From: Myxococcales bacterium
GTDB lineage: Bacteria > Myxococcota > Myxococcia > Myxococcales > JAKAPL01
Direction of reading: 5' to 3'
Assembly (NCBI GenBank): GCA_021783235.1
Contig: JAJXUD010000005.1
Coordinates: 1-64,000, forward strand
Length of the DNA: 64,000 bases
Below are positions 20,268 to 29,295 of this stretch, in pieces. Below the pieces are notes generated by a model. It searched no databases. It had not been told where the DNA came from and saw only the letters and a list, made by a program, of their open reading frames with translations. The translations under genes were made by a program, and so were the position numbers. The first letter of the stretch is position 1. Each line of letters begins with the position of its first letter.

Positions 20268-21523
20268 CGCTGCTGCGGCTCGCCCTCGGCAACCTGCGGC
20301 GCGACGCGCTCGGCGCCGCCTTCGTCACGGCCGCCATCGCCCTCGGCGCGGGCTCCCTCTTCTTCTTCGCCGGGCTCGGGGCCGGCCTCTCGAACGCCGT
20401 GGCTCGGCTCTTCCCCGAGGCCGACCGGACGGTCGAGGTCGTACCGCCGCGGCTGCGGCTCGGCGGGCTCTTCGGCGGCCGGCTCGACGAGGCGGCGGTC
20501 GCGCGGCTGCGCGCCCTCCCCGGGGTGACCGAGGCGCGGCGCAGGCTGCTCTTCGGCGCGCCGGCGAGCGCGGTCTACGACGGCTCCTTCTTTGGCGCGC
20601 GGCTCGACGTCGCGATCGAGGTGGCCGCCGAGGGAGTCGAGCGCGGGGCGCTCGCCGCCGAGCTGCCGAGGGACGAGCCGTTCTCCGCGGCGGCGGGCTC
20701 GCCCGTGCCGGCCTGCGTCTCGTCCCGACTGCTCGATCTCTACGACGGCGTCTTCGCCCCGACGCGCGGGCTGCCGCGCCTCACGGCCGGAATGCTGCTC
20801 GGCTTCACCGCCCCCATCACGCTCGGGCGGTCGCTCGTCGCGGCGAGCCGAGGGCCGGTGGAGACGGTGCCCGTCCGGATCGCCTGCGTCTCGCCCCGGG
20901 CGATGCTCGCGGGCCTCACCGTACCGCTCGAGGTGGCGCGGGCCTGGAACCTCCGGCAGGGGCTGCCGGGGGACGGCTACACCGGCGTCTCGCTGTCGGT
21001 GGCGAGCCCGCGCGAGCTGCCGGCGGTGGAGGCGGCCGTCCGCTCGCTCGGGTTCGAGCTCAATTCGGGCGACCGGGAGGCCGCCCAGGCGGCGGGCCGC
21101 GCGGCGGCCGTCGGCGCCACGGCCTTCGAACTGCTCGCGCTCCTGCTCGTCGTCCTCGCGACGGGCGGCGTCTTCCAGCTCTTCTCGGGCGCCGTGCGCT
21201 CGCGCCGGCGCGAGATCGGCATCTTGCGGGCGCTCGGGGCGACGCCCGCGCAGGCCTCGGGGCTCCTGCTCCTCGAGGCCGCGATCCTCGGGGGGGCGGG
21301 CGGCGCGCTGGGGCTCTGCGGCGCGCTCGGGGCCGCCTCGCTCGCCGACGCCTGGCTGCGCCGGCTCCCGTTTCCGGGCCGGCCGGAGACGATCTTCGCG
21401 TTCGGCACCGCCTCCGCGGCGGCGGCGCTCGCGGTCGGCCTGCTCGCCGCCCTGGGGGGCGCCTACCTGCCCGCCCGGCTGGCGGCGCGGCTCGATCCGG
21501 CGCGTACGCTCTCGGACGGTTGA
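20264..21523 (+). CDS. ABC transporter permease (MacB/FtsX-like)
   Basis: The 419-residue product has one N-terminal membrane helix (about 17-40, AAFVTAAIALGAGSLFFFAGL), a large periplasmic domain to about 280, and then three helices (near 285-305, 330-360 and 380-405). RSRRREIGILRALGATPAQ sits in the cytoplasmic loop that contacts the ATPase. This is the FtsX/MacB-type fold and the length is normal for LolC/E. The GTG at 20264 overlaps the ATPase stop. Together with the lipoprotein it forms a three-gene transporter. The substrate is unknown; lipoprotein release or envelope stress transduction are the usual options. Confidence 0.9.
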   Translation: MTLLRLALGNLRRDALGAAFVTAAIALGAGSLFFFAGLGAGLSNAVARLFPEADRTVEVVPPRLRLGGLFGGRLDEAAVARLRALPGVTEARRRLLFGAPASAVYDGSFFGARLDVAIEVAAEGVERGALAAELPRDEPFSAAAGSPVPACVSSRLLDLYDGVFAPTRGLPRLTAGMLLGFTAPITLGRSLVAASRGPVETVPVRIACVSPRAMLAGLTVPLEVARAWNLRQGLPGDGYTGVSLSVASPRELPAVEAAVRSLGFELNSGDREAAQAAGRAAAVGATAFELLALLLVVLATGGVFQLFSGAVRSRRREIGILRALGATPAQASGLLLLEAAILGGAGGALGLCGALGAASLADAWLRRLPFPGRPETIFAFGTASAAAALAVGLLAALGGAYLPARLAARLDPARTLSDG

Positions 21524-21534
21524 CGGCCGAAGAA

Positions 21535-21563
21535 TTGACGCCCCAGCGGGCGGCCGCTATTTT
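21535..21563 (+). promoter_or_regulatory. sigma70-type promoter TTGACG-N17-TATTTT for the Ser/Thr kinase
   Basis: TTGACG (21535-21540), 17 bases, TATTTT (21558-21563). Predicted start is near 21570, leaving about 57 bases of leader before the kinase ATG at 21627. Confidence 0.6.
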
Positions 21564-21626
21564 CCTCTGACGCGCGGTCGCCGGGGTGGCCGACCGTCTC
21601 TCGCGCGACGGCAGGTCCAGAGAGCG

Positions 21627-23186
21627 ATGCCCCAGATCGTCCGATTCGGAAAATACGACCTGCTCGAGCGGGTGAACGTCGGCGGCATGGCCGAGGTCTG
21701 GAAGGCCCGACTGCGAGGCGTCGAGGGCTTCGAGAAGATCATCGCGCTGAAGCGGATCCTCCCCAACATCGCGGAGGACACCGAGTTCATCACGATGTTC
21801 ATCGATGAGGCGAAGATCACCGTGCAGCTCACGCACGCGAACATCGCCCAGACCCACGACCTCGGAAAGATCGACGACAGCTACTTCATCGCGATGGAGT
21901 ACGTCCCGGGCCGGGACCTGCGCGGCATCTTCGACCGGGCCCGCAAGCGCAAGCAGCACGTCCCGGTGCCCCTCGCCTGCTACTGCATCTCCAAGGTCGC
22001 CGACGCCCTCGACTACGCCCACCGCAAGAAGGACCCTCAGGGGCGCGACCTCAACATCGTCCACCGCGACATCTCGCCGCAGAACGTCCTCGTCTCGTAC
22101 GACGGCGAGGTGAAGCTCATCGACTTCGGCATCGCCAAGGCGGCCAGCAAGGCGAGCCAGACGCAGGCGGGCATTCTCAAGGGTAAGTTCGCCTACATGT
22201 CGCCCGAGCAGATCCGCGGCGCGCCGCTGGACGGCCGCTCCGACGTCTTCGCGCTCGGCACCGTGCTCTACGAACTCCTCACGGGCGAGCGGCTCTTCGT
22301 CGGCGAGAGCGACTTCTCGACGCTCGAGAACGTCCGGAACATGCAGATCCTGCCGCCGTCGACCTACAACAACCGGATCCCGCGGGAGCTCGAGCCGGTG
22401 GTCATGAAGTCGCTCGCCCGCGACCTGAACCAGCGCTACCGCTGGGCGAGCGAGTTCGGCGCCGACCTGCAGCGCTTCCTCCTCACCCAGCAGTCGGTCT
22501 TCGGCCCGAACGACCTCGCCGCCTACATGCGGAGCACCTTCTCCGAGGAGTGGAACAAGGAGAAGGCCAAGGCCGCCGAGCTGGCGACGGCCGCAGCGGC
22601 GCCCGCGGCCGAGCCACCGCCCCTCTCCCCGCCGCCGCACACGGGGCGGGCGATGACGCCGGGCGTGCCCTGGGAGTCCCCCGTCGGGAGCCCCGCGGCC
22701 ACCACCCCACCGCGCATCCCGGGCCGCTCGTCGCTCCCGCCCACCTCGCCCTCCGCCGCCGCCGGCATCCCCCTCGCACCACCGGCCCGCGGGCCAGCCT
22801 TGAGCCCCCGCGTGCCGGTGCCGCCAGCCCGCGCGCCGGAGCGGGCCTCGGGCGCGCCGCCCTGGCTCGGCTCCTTGCTCGCCGGCGCCGGCGGGGCGCT
22901 CGTCGTCGCCCTCGGGGTGGGCGCGTTCCTACTCTTCCGCAGCTCCGCGCCGCCGCCCGGCGTGCTGGTCGTCAACGCGACGCCGGTCCAGGCCGAGGTC
23001 TACGTGGACGGCGCGCGCGAGCCGGGCTCCGTGCCCTTCACCCTGACGCTCCCGCCGGGCGACCACGACGTCGAGGTCCGCGCCTCGGGCTTCGCCACCT
23101 TCCGCAACCGGGTCCAGCTTCCGGCCGGCGGCCAGCGGATCGTCGACGCCGAGCTGCACGCGGCACAGGCCCTCCCCGGCCACTGA
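21627..23186 (+). CDS. membrane Ser/Thr protein kinase with PEGA domain
   Basis: The 519-residue product begins with a Hanks-type kinase domain (about 8-275). The Gly-rich loop is RVNVGGMAEVWKA, the ATP lysine Lys42 (IALKRIL), the catalytic loop VHRDISPQNV (Asp148), the DFG Asp166 and the APE-like MSPEQIRG. HRDISPQN is the wording typical of myxobacterial PknB-like kinases. A Pro-rich juxtamembrane linker (about 300-405) leads to one membrane helix (about 412-437) and a C-terminal PEGA domain (about 443-515) with VLVVNATPVQAEVYVDG. It should be inserted with the kinase inside and PEGA outside. The ATG at 21627 lies downstream of a good promoter. Substrates are unknown. Confidence 0.93.
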   Translation: MPQIVRFGKYDLLERVNVGGMAEVWKARLRGVEGFEKIIALKRILPNIAEDTEFITMFIDEAKITVQLTHANIAQTHDLGKIDDSYFIAMEYVPGRDLRGIFDRARKRKQHVPVPLACYCISKVADALDYAHRKKDPQGRDLNIVHRDISPQNVLVSYDGEVKLIDFGIAKAASKASQTQAGILKGKFAYMSPEQIRGAPLDGRSDVFALGTVLYELLTGERLFVGESDFSTLENVRNMQILPPSTYNNRIPRELEPVVMKSLARDLNQRYRWASEFGADLQRFLLTQQSVFGPNDLAAYMRSTFSEEWNKEKAKAAELATAAAAPAAEPPPLSPPPHTGRAMTPGVPWESPVGSPAATTPPRIPGRSSLPPTSPSAAAGIPLAPPARGPALSPRVPVPPARAPERASGAPPWLGSLLAGAGGALVVALGVGAFLLFRSSAPPPGVLVVNATPVQAEVYVDGAREPGSVPFTLTLPPGDHDVEVRASGFATFRNRVQLPAGGQRIVDAELHAAQALPGH

Positions 23187-23267
23187 TCCGCCAGCCCAAA
23201 TTCGTCGCGCGGCCGCGCGGATCTCCGGACCGTCCCACCCTCGCCGCTCGTGGTAAGTTCCGGTCGA

Positions 23268-24761
23268 ATGCGCCGCCCGCTCCTCCTCGCCGCGCTCGCC
23301 GCCGTGTCTCCCCTGGGCTGCCACGCGGCGCCGGCCGGGGGTGACGTGCAGATCGTCTTCGCCGCCGACCAGCTCGGCTACCTCGCGCCCTGCGGCTGCT
23401 CCGAGCATCAGCTCGGCGGCGCGGCGCGGGCGGCGGGGGCCATCGAAGCGCGCGCGAGACGGCTACCGACCCTCTTCCTGGAGGGGGGCAACCTGCTCTT
23501 CGGCACCCTGGCCCCGAAGCCCGACGAAGAGCAGCAGCTCCGGGCGAAGGCCGTGGCGATCGCCCGCTCGTGGGCGGAGGCCACGGCGGGGACGACCCGC
23601 CGCTTTCGGCGCGGGCCCTACGACCTCGTCGCGGGCGCGGCCTTCGCGGACTCGGCTCTGGGCTCGCTGCCGCCCGTCTCCGGGGGCGAGGTCGTGAAGG
23701 TGGGGGGCGTTCCCATCGGCCTCTTGCCGCTCGACGGACCTCCCGCCCCCGGCGCCGCCGCCGCGCTCCGGAAGGCGGGGGCCCGCGTCGTCGTCGCGCT
23801 CGCCCAGGCGCCGCGCGTGGCGGACGCTCAGCTCTGGGGCCAGGCCGCCGGCGCCGATCTGGCGCTCCAGGCCGGCGTCGACGACCCCGTCCAGGACACC
23901 GACGAGGCCGCCCTGGTCCCCGCTGCGGGGCCGCCCGCCTTCCGGGTAAAGGACAAGGGGCGGAGCCTCCTCGCGCTGACGCTCCACCTCCCCGCGGGCG
24001 CCCCGGCGGGGCTCGTCGTTCCGGAGCCCGCGGCTCAGCGAGCCGCCCGGGCGAACGACCTCGACGCGTTGATCGCGAGCGACCGCGCCCGCCTCCAGGG
24101 CGCCGCGGGGCCGCTGCGCGAGCTGCTCCAGAAGAAGCTCACCGAGCTCGGCGCGCGGCGCGACGCGCTGCGCAGGCCGGAGACGCCGCCCGCGGGCCGC
24201 GCCGTCGCCGAGGTCGCCTTCGTCGAGCTCGGCGACGGAAGCCCCGAGGACCCCAAGATCCAGGAGATCTTCCAGCGCTACACGACGCTGGTGGCCGAGC
24301 AGAACCTCGCCGCGCAGAAGGACAAGATCTGCGCGCCGCCGAAGCCGGGCGAGCTCCACTACGTCGGCGCCGCGGGCTGCCGCGACTGCCACCCGGACGC
24401 CGCGCAGGTCTGGGATCGCACGAAGCACCCGCACGCCTACCAGACGCTCGTGGAGAAGGGGCGCCAGCTCGACGTCGAGTGCATTCGCTGCCACGTCCTC
24501 GGCTACGACCAGCCGGGCGGAGTGTGCCGCCTCGACCGGGTGGGAGCGCTGGGCGGGGTGCAGTGCGAGGCCTGCCACGGCATGGGCTCGGCCCACGCGG
24601 ACTCGATGGGGGACGCGCCCATGCCGATCCCCAAGCCCGACCTGCAGACCTGCCTGCGCTGCCACACCCCGGACAACGACACGCGCTTCTCGAGAGAGAG
24701 CTACGTCTCCTACTACCTCCCCGGCATCCTCGGCCCCGGCCACGGCAAGCCGGCGAAGTAG
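23268..24761 (+). CDS. tetraheme c-type cytochrome with UshA-like N-terminal domain
   Basis: The 497-residue exported protein has a signal peptide (MRRPLLLAALAAVSPLGC, possible lipid anchor). The N-terminal half resembles a 5-nucleotidase/metallophosphatase-like fold (YLAPCGCSEHQLGGAARAAG), but its usual metal ligands are not clearly kept. The C-terminal quarter carries four CxxCH heme sites: CRDCH (371), CIRCH (405), CEACH (433) and CLRCH (462), in a cytochrome c554-like layout. Such fusions occur in metal- or nitrogen-metabolising deltaproteobacteria. It is probably a periplasmic electron carrier. The ATG at 23268 is preferred to a GTG at 23250. It is monocistronic, after the kinase gene and convergent with the next gene. 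Confidence 0.88.
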   Translation: MRRPLLLAALAAVSPLGCHAAPAGGDVQIVFAADQLGYLAPCGCSEHQLGGAARAAGAIEARARRLPTLFLEGGNLLFGTLAPKPDEEQQLRAKAVAIARSWAEATAGTTRRFRRGPYDLVAGAAFADSALGSLPPVSGGEVVKVGGVPIGLLPLDGPPAPGAAAALRKAGARVVVALAQAPRVADAQLWGQAAGADLALQAGVDDPVQDTDEAALVPAAGPPAFRVKDKGRSLLALTLHLPAGAPAGLVVPEPAAQRAARANDLDALIASDRARLQGAAGPLRELLQKKLTELGARRDALRRPETPPAGRAVAEVAFVELGDGSPEDPKIQEIFQRYTTLVAEQNLAAQKDKICAPPKPGELHYVGAAGCRDCHPDAAQVWDRTKHPHAYQTLVEKGRQLDVECIRCHVLGYDQPGGVCRLDRVGALGGVQCEACHGMGSAHADSMGDAPMPIPKPDLQTCLRCHTPDNDTRFSRESYVSYYLPGILGPGHGKPAK

Positions 24762-24806
24762 CCCGAGCGGGCAAAGCGCGCCGACGGGGATCGATCGCTC
24801 CCGCCG

Positions 24807-25550
24807 CTAACCCCCAAGCAGCCCCCGCCGGAGGATCTCCGCGTAGAGATCGACCGACCGACCCGGATCGAAGGGCGCGCTCCGCTTGCCCAGCCGGATG
24901 AGCCGATCGTCGTAGAGGGCGGCGGGGCTGCGCTCGCGCAGGAGCCGGACGACGAGGTCCAGGTTCTCGTGGCGCGAGGGGCGGACCTGCGCGCCGAGCG
25001 AGGTAAAGGCGACCTCGGCCTCGTAGAGCGCGGCGCCTCCCGCGTCCGAGTAGAGGAAGACGAAGCCCTCGGCCTCCTCGACCTCCGTCTGGACCTCCCG
25101 CTTCTTCTCGGAGGTGAGCATGAGCCCCTGGGTCATGATCGCCTTCCCCAGGTCGAACTTCCGCTCCTTCTCCACGCGGACCTTCGACTCGCGCTGCACC
25201 CGCAGGCCCCGCAGGACGAGCCGGAGCTGGCCGTCGGGGAGGACGAGCGGCGGGCCGAGGCGCGGGGAGAGCTCGACCGCGCCCGGCGCGAGGCGAAAGG
25301 TCCGACAGACCAGCCGGTCGGCATCCCCCGGCGGCGGCAACGGGCAGCTCACCGCGGCCTCCCCGGTGCCCCGCAGCGAGGCGGCGAGCGCCTCGGCCCG
25401 CTCGTCCTCCCAGCGGACGAGCAGCAACGGCGGCTCCCCCGCGAGCCGCATCCGCGCCTCCGCCGGCGCAAAGCCAGCCTCCGCGGCGAGGAGCTTCGAG
25501 ACGGCCTCGAGGTTCTTCGGCGGACGAACGAGCGCGACGACGCTTGGCAT
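24807..25550 (-). CDS. hypothetical cytoplasmic protein
   Basis: The 247-residue product has no signal peptide or membrane segment. It starts MPSVVALVRPPKNLEAVSKLL and contains a charged stretch with many Lys/Glu (VRVEKERKFDLGKAIMTQGLML, split by a loop), then VEEAEGFVFLYSDAGGAALYEAEVAFTSLG. It resembles the conserved hypothetical proteins of myxobacteria in composition, but no family was recognised. GC and codon use match the neighbouring core genes, unlike the region just upstream. It is convergent with the cytochrome gene and divergent from the decayed dehydrogenase. Confidence 0.75.
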   Translation of the reverse strand: MPSVVALVRPPKNLEAVSKLLAAEAGFAPAEARMRLAGEPPLLLVRWEDERAEALAASLRGTGEAAVSCPLPPPGDADRLVCRTFRLAPGAVELSPRLGPPLVLPDGQLRLVLRGLRVQRESKVRVEKERKFDLGKAIMTQGLMLTSEKKREVQTEVEEAEGFVFLYSDAGGAALYEAEVAFTSLGAQVRPSRHENLDLVVRLLRERSPAALYDDRLIRLGKRSAPFDPGRSVDLYAEILRRGLLGG

Positions 25551-25670
25551 GGTGCCTGAGAGCCTACCCCGGTACCCCGCCAGAGGCCACGTGGGCTCCG
25601 GCCCCGCGCGTACCGGGCGGAGCGGAGCGGGCGACGTCGACTTCCCGAACGCCGCCGGACCGCCCCCCGC

Positions 25671-26241
25671 GGCTACTGGACGACCGCCTGGGCCGTGCCG
25701 CTGAACGGAACCGGCCGCGCCTTCGCGGACGAACTGCTGCGGCGCGAGCCGACCCTCGACGTGCTGTTCAACGTCTCAGGGGTCATGCAGACGAATCCCG
25801 TGCGGCAGCCCTCCGGCGACGGGGCGTCGAGCTGACGCTGGCCACCTGCCCGGTTCCCGTGGCACGCCGGTCGACTTCGACTTCGACGACCCGAGCCTCG
25901 AGCGCGGCTACGACCCGGACCGCGCCTTCGAGAACTCGAAGCTCGCCCTCCTGTGGCTCACCTACGAGTTCCAACTCTGGCCTCCTCTCGGGCGTGGGGG
26001 AGACCCGAACGGGCCCTCGAATGAGCTCTCGAACGACGCGATTCGCGACCTCCCGGGCGGGCGACGCCGCTTCTCGCTGGCGTTCCGCCCGATGAGCGAG
26101 GCCTCCCTCGCGAGGATCGCGCAGCACGTCGCCATCCCGGTGCGGGGCAGCCTCGTCCTCCTCGAGGGGGAGCTCGACGAGCTCGAGGGATTCGCGAAGA
26201 AGCTGGGCGACCGGACCGGCCCTTGGCCTGGACGCGGCTGA
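25671..26241 (+). pseudogene. decayed short-chain dehydrogenase/reductase
   Basis: Fragments in two frames match the SDR family. The first (about 25690-25835) encodes FADELLRREPTLDVLFNVSG followed by VMQ, the beta4 NAG-like region, and is then interrupted. A shifted frame reads VELTLAT, the part that normally precedes NHLGHF. After loss of about 60-80 codons another frame (about 25858-25975) encodes GYDPDRAFENSKLALLWLTY, the YxxxK active site with Tyr replaced by Phe. That frame continues about 85 codons (ARIAQHVAIPVRGSLVLLEG) to a TGA at 26239. The N-terminal Rossmann glycines are missing. At least two frameshifts and an internal deletion make it non-functional as an SDR. Confidence 0.7.
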
Positions 26242-26254
26242 TCGGCCCCGTCCT

Positions 26255-26632
26255 CCTTCGTCAAAGCGGTTGGACGCTCGATGAAAGGGGCGGGTTTCTT
26301 CGTCCAAGGGGTTTCATCGTCGATGAACGGGGCGAGTTGATTCTTCTCGCCCCGGAGTTCGTCGATGAAACCGGTGTGAGGCTCGATGAAAGGGGTTGGA
26401 TGGAGCGTGAAGCCGGTCTCCTCGACCATCGAACCGCCTGGACGAAGCGTCGCGGCCGTTTGACGCGCGATGAAACCGGTTGGACCGAGTAGGGAGGGGC
26501 TTTCATCGTTCATCTCGCACCTTTCATCGTTCGTCCCGCCCCTTTCATCGTCGGTGAAGGGCCCGAGATGAAGCGTCCAAGGCCTTTCATCGTGCGTCCA
26601 AGCGGTTTCATCGCTCGTCCCACGCCCGGTTG
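26255..26632. repeat. degenerate 21-bp tandem repeat array with inverted halves
   Basis: About 18 imperfect units of roughly 21 bp (19-23) share the core TTTCATCG or its complement CGATGAAA. In the left part (to about 26495) most units read CGATGAAAnnGG on the plus strand. In the right part they read TTTCATCGTncGTCC, so the two halves face each other. Because 21 is divisible by three, every frame gives heptapeptide-like phrases such as PFIVRPS/GFIARPT. Frames change between units and stops occur, so the array is not convincingly coding. It fills most of the gap between the SDR remnant and proB. There are no unique spacers, so it is not CRISPR. Confidence 0.8.
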
Positions 26633-26788
26633 CCTCGCAAACCCTCGAAAGGTGGTCTGTCCCCGCCGTCGAACGGAGGGTCGCGGCCGCCCCGAAGCGG
26701 CGTCCCGACCCGGGCCCGCGCGAACCGGGCGCGCTGCTCGTGAACCCCGCCGGCGGGAGCTCGATGGGCCGCGCGCGGTTCGCTCGCG

Positions 26789-26817
26789 TTGACGAGCCCG
26801 TTGGCCACGGCTAAAGA
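26789..26817 (+). promoter_or_regulatory. sigma70-type promoter TTGACG-N17-TAAAGA for proBA
   Basis: TTGACG (26789-26794), 17 bases, TAAAGA (26812-26817). The predicted start (26823-26825) coincides with the GTG of proB at 26825, which suggests a leaderless message. Confidence 0.6.
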
Positions 26818-26824
26818 CGCCCGC

Positions 26825-27979
26825 GTGAACGGATCTCCACGGCAGCGGGCGGCGCAGGCGCGGCGGGTGGTCGTCAAGATCGGCACGGCGGTGCTCACCG
26901 ACGAGCGCGGCCGCTTCGACGCGCTGCGGTTCGGGCGGCTGTGCGACGAGCTGGCCGAGGCGGCCGCGGAGCGCGAGCTGGTCGTGGTCTCGAGCGGCGC
27001 CATCGCGCTCGGGCTGGAGCGGTTGGGGCTCGAGCGGCGCCCCGGAGACCTGCCGGGCAAGCAGGCGGCGGCGGCGGTGGGACAGGGCGCGCTGATGCAG
27101 CGCTACGCGGAGGCGATGGGGAAGCGCGGGCTCGCGGTGGGTCAGATCCTCCTCACTCACGAGGACGTGGCCGACCGGCAGCGCTACCTGAACGCGCGCC
27201 AGACGCTCGCGGCTCTCCTCGCGCAGCGGGCGCTGCCCGTCATCAACGAGAACGACACCGTCTCGGTGGAGGAGATCCAGTTCGGCGACAACGACGCGCT
27301 CGCGGGGCTGGTGGTCGGGCTGTGCGGCGCGGAGCTGCTCGTGCTGCTCTCCGACGTGGACGGCCTCTACGACCGCGACCCGCGGGACGCGACCGCGGCG
27401 GCGCCCGCGAAGCTCGTGGCCGAGGTCGCGGAGGTGACGCCGGAGATCGAGGCGCTCGCCGGGGGCAGCCGCTCCGGGCTCGGGACCGGCGGCATGATCG
27501 CGAAGGTCCGCGCCGCGCGCCTCGCCGCCGAATCGGGCGCGGTGACCGTGGTCGCCGCCGGCCGGCGCGACGGCTCGCTCGCCGCGCTGCTGCGCGGCGA
27601 GCCCGTCGGGACCGTTTTCGGCGCGCCGAGGCTGCCGCTGCGGGCGCGCCAGCGCTGGATCGCCCACGCCCTCAAGCCCAAGGGGAGGCTCCTCGTCGAC
27701 GCGGGCGCCCGCGAGGCGCTCCTGCGCCGGGGCGGCAGCCTGCTCCCGTCCGGCCTCCGCGCCGTCGAGGGCGACTTCGGCCGCGGCGCCGCCGTCGAGA
27801 TCGCGGGCGAGGACGGCCGGCCGTTCGCGCGGGGGCTCGCGGGCTACGGCGCCTCGGAGCTGTCGCGCCTCTGCGGACGAAAGTCCGGCGAGATCGCTGG
27901 GATCTTGGGGTACAAGTACCTCGACGAGATCGTCCACCGGGACGACCTGATCCTGCTCGAGGGAGGCGCCGCCGCTTGA
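26825..27979 (+). CDS. proB: glutamate 5-kinase with PUA domain
   Basis: The 384-residue enzyme phosphorylates the gamma-carboxyl of glutamate, the first step of proline synthesis. The kinase core begins [16 protein letters not shown] and includes [11 protein letters not shown], the feedback and substrate-binding region [19 protein letters not shown], and [17 protein letters not shown]-terminal PUA domain occupies about 285-375 ([22 protein letters not shown]). The GTG at 26825 was chosen because the in-frame TTG at 26789 is itself the promoter -35 box, and [20 protein letters not shown] gives a standard N-terminus. The stop overlaps the proA TTG (TTGA). It is first of a five-gene plus-strand run. 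Confidence 0.95.
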   Translation: MNGSPRQRAAQARRVVVKIGTAVLTDERGRFDALRFGRLCDELAEAAAERELVVVSSGAIALGLERLGLERRPGDLPGKQAAAAVGQGALMQRYAEAMGKRGLAVGQILLTHEDVADRQRYLNARQTLAALLAQRALPVINENDTVSVEEIQFGDNDALAGLVVGLCGAELLVLLSDVDGLYDRDPRDATAAAPAKLVAEVAEVTPEIEALAGGSRSGLGTGGMIAKVRAARLAAESGAVTVVAAGRRDGSLAALLRGEPVGTVFGAPRLPLRARQRWIAHALKPKGRLLVDAGAREALLRRGGSLLPSGLRAVEGDFGRGAAVEIAGEDGRPFARGLAGYGASELSRLCGRKSGEIAGILGYKYLDEIVHRDDLILLEGGAAA

Positions 27980-29274
27980 AGCAGTCCGTTGCCCCCGTGG
28001 CCCCGACGGCCCCTCCATCCGAGGCCGCCCGGCTCGCCGAGACCGCGCGCGCCGCCTCGCGCGAACTCTCGCGGGCGCACAGCGCCGCGAAGGACGACGC
28101 GCTGTGCGCCATCGCGGACCGGCTCGTCGCGACCCGGGGCCGCATCGAGCGGGCGAATCGCGACGACCTGGCCGCCGCCCGTCGGGCCGGCGTTCGCGGC
28201 GCCTTCCTCGACCGCCTCGCGCTCGACCCGAAGCGGATTGCCGCCATGGCAGAGGCGGTACGGGCGATCGCCGCGCTCCAGGACCCCGTGGGCGAGGTGG
28301 TCCTGAGCTGGCGCCGGCCCAACGGGCTCACGGTGAAGCAGATCCGCCTGCCGCTCGGCGTCCTCCTCGTCGTCTACGAGGCCCGGCCGAACGTCACCGC
28401 GGACGCAGCGGCGCTCTGCATCAAGAGCGGCAACGCGGTGCTGCTGCGAGGCGGCGGCGAGGCGCTCCACTCGAACCGCGCGATCGCCCGGGCGGTCGGC
28501 GAGGGGCTGCGGCGGGCGGGGCTCCCCGCAGACGCCGTCCAGCTCGTCGAGGACCCGAAGCGCGAGCGGCTCGCGGCGCTGCTCGCCCTCGAGGGGAAGA
28601 TCGACCTCTGCATCCCCCGCGGCGGCGCGGGCCTGATGTCCTTCGTCCGCGAGCACGCGCGGATCCCGGTGATCCCGCACGGCGCCGGCGTCTGCCACGT
28701 CTACGCCGACGCCTCGCTCGACCGCGACGCCGCCGTGCGCGTCATCGTGAACGCGAAGGCGCAGCGGCCGGGGGTCTGCAACGCCGCCGAGTGCCTCCTC
28801 GTGCACCGCTCGGCCGCCCGGGAGCTTTTGCCTTTGGCGGCCCGGGCGCTCTGCGATGCCGACGTCGAGCTTCGCTGCTGCCCCACCTCGCTCGCGATCG
28901 TGCGGCGCGCCGGCTTTCCGGCCCGCCCGGCCGAGGAGAGCGACTACGGCCGCGAGTTCTTGGACCGAATCCTCGCGGTCCGGGTGGTGCGCGACCTCGA
29001 CGAGGCGCTCGCCCACATCGAGCGCTACGGCACGGGCCACACCGAGGCGATCCTGACGCGCGACCTCGCAGCGGCCCGCCGCTTCGAGCGCGAGGTCGCC
29101 GCCTCGGCCGTGATGATCAACGCCTCGACCCGCTTCAACGACGGCGGGGAGCTGGGACTCGGCGCCGAGATCGGCATCAGCACGGGCCGGCTCCACGCCT
29201 ATGGTCCGATGGGGCTGCGGGAACTCTGTTCGAAGAAGTTCGTCGTCGAGGGCGACGGCCAAGTACGCGCCTGA
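27976..29274 (+). CDS. proA: gamma-glutamyl phosphate reductase
   Basis: The 432-residue NADPH-dependent reductase makes glutamate-5-semialdehyde from the ProB product. It is an aldehyde dehydrogenase-fold enzyme with [20 protein letters not shown] (cofactor entry), [11 protein letters not shown], the catalytic Cys in [15 protein letters not shown], and the C-terminal [18 protein letters not shown]. The start is TTG at 27976, overlapping the proB stop by four bases; no ATG precedes the conserved region. It completes the proB-proA pair, and downstream come rsfS and rlmH, a common neighbourhood (proBA-nadD-rsfS-rlmH) from which nadD is missing here. Confidence 0.95.
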   Translation: MKQSVAPVAPTAPPSEAARLAETARAASRELSRAHSAAKDDALCAIADRLVATRGRIERANRDDLAAARRAGVRGAFLDRLALDPKRIAAMAEAVRAIAALQDPVGEVVLSWRRPNGLTVKQIRLPLGVLLVVYEARPNVTADAAALCIKSGNAVLLRGGGEALHSNRAIARAVGEGLRRAGLPADAVQLVEDPKRERLAALLALEGKIDLCIPRGGAGLMSFVREHARIPVIPHGAGVCHVYADASLDRDAAVRVIVNAKAQRPGVCNAAECLLVHRSAARELLPLAARALCDADVELRCCPTSLAIVRRAGFPARPAEESDYGREFLDRILAVRVVRDLDEALAHIERYGTGHTEAILTRDLAAARRFEREVAASAVMINASTRFNDGGELGLGAEIGISTGRLHAYGPMGLRELCSKKFVVEGDGQVRA

Positions 29275-29295
29275 GCGGCGCGGGGAGAGGCGAGA

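Noticed and set aside
24762..24806. Bidirectional terminator between the convergent cytochrome and hypothetical genes
   Set aside because: Only short imperfect pairing and no T-run on either strand.
25962..26513. 183-codon minus-strand ORF in the repeat island
   Set aside because: It consists of the repeat array read backward plus the antisense of the SDR remnant, with no ribosome site.
26255..26632. CRISPR array or real heptapeptide-repeat protein gene
   Set aside because: No constant repeat with variable spacers. The repeat phrase changes strand and frame across the array, and no start signal or homology supports coding.
26640..26665. GGTGGTCTGTCCCC string resembling REP/RAYT-associated repeats
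   Set aside because: It is only a short single match, with no partner hairpin and no transposase nearby. Chance cannot be excluded.
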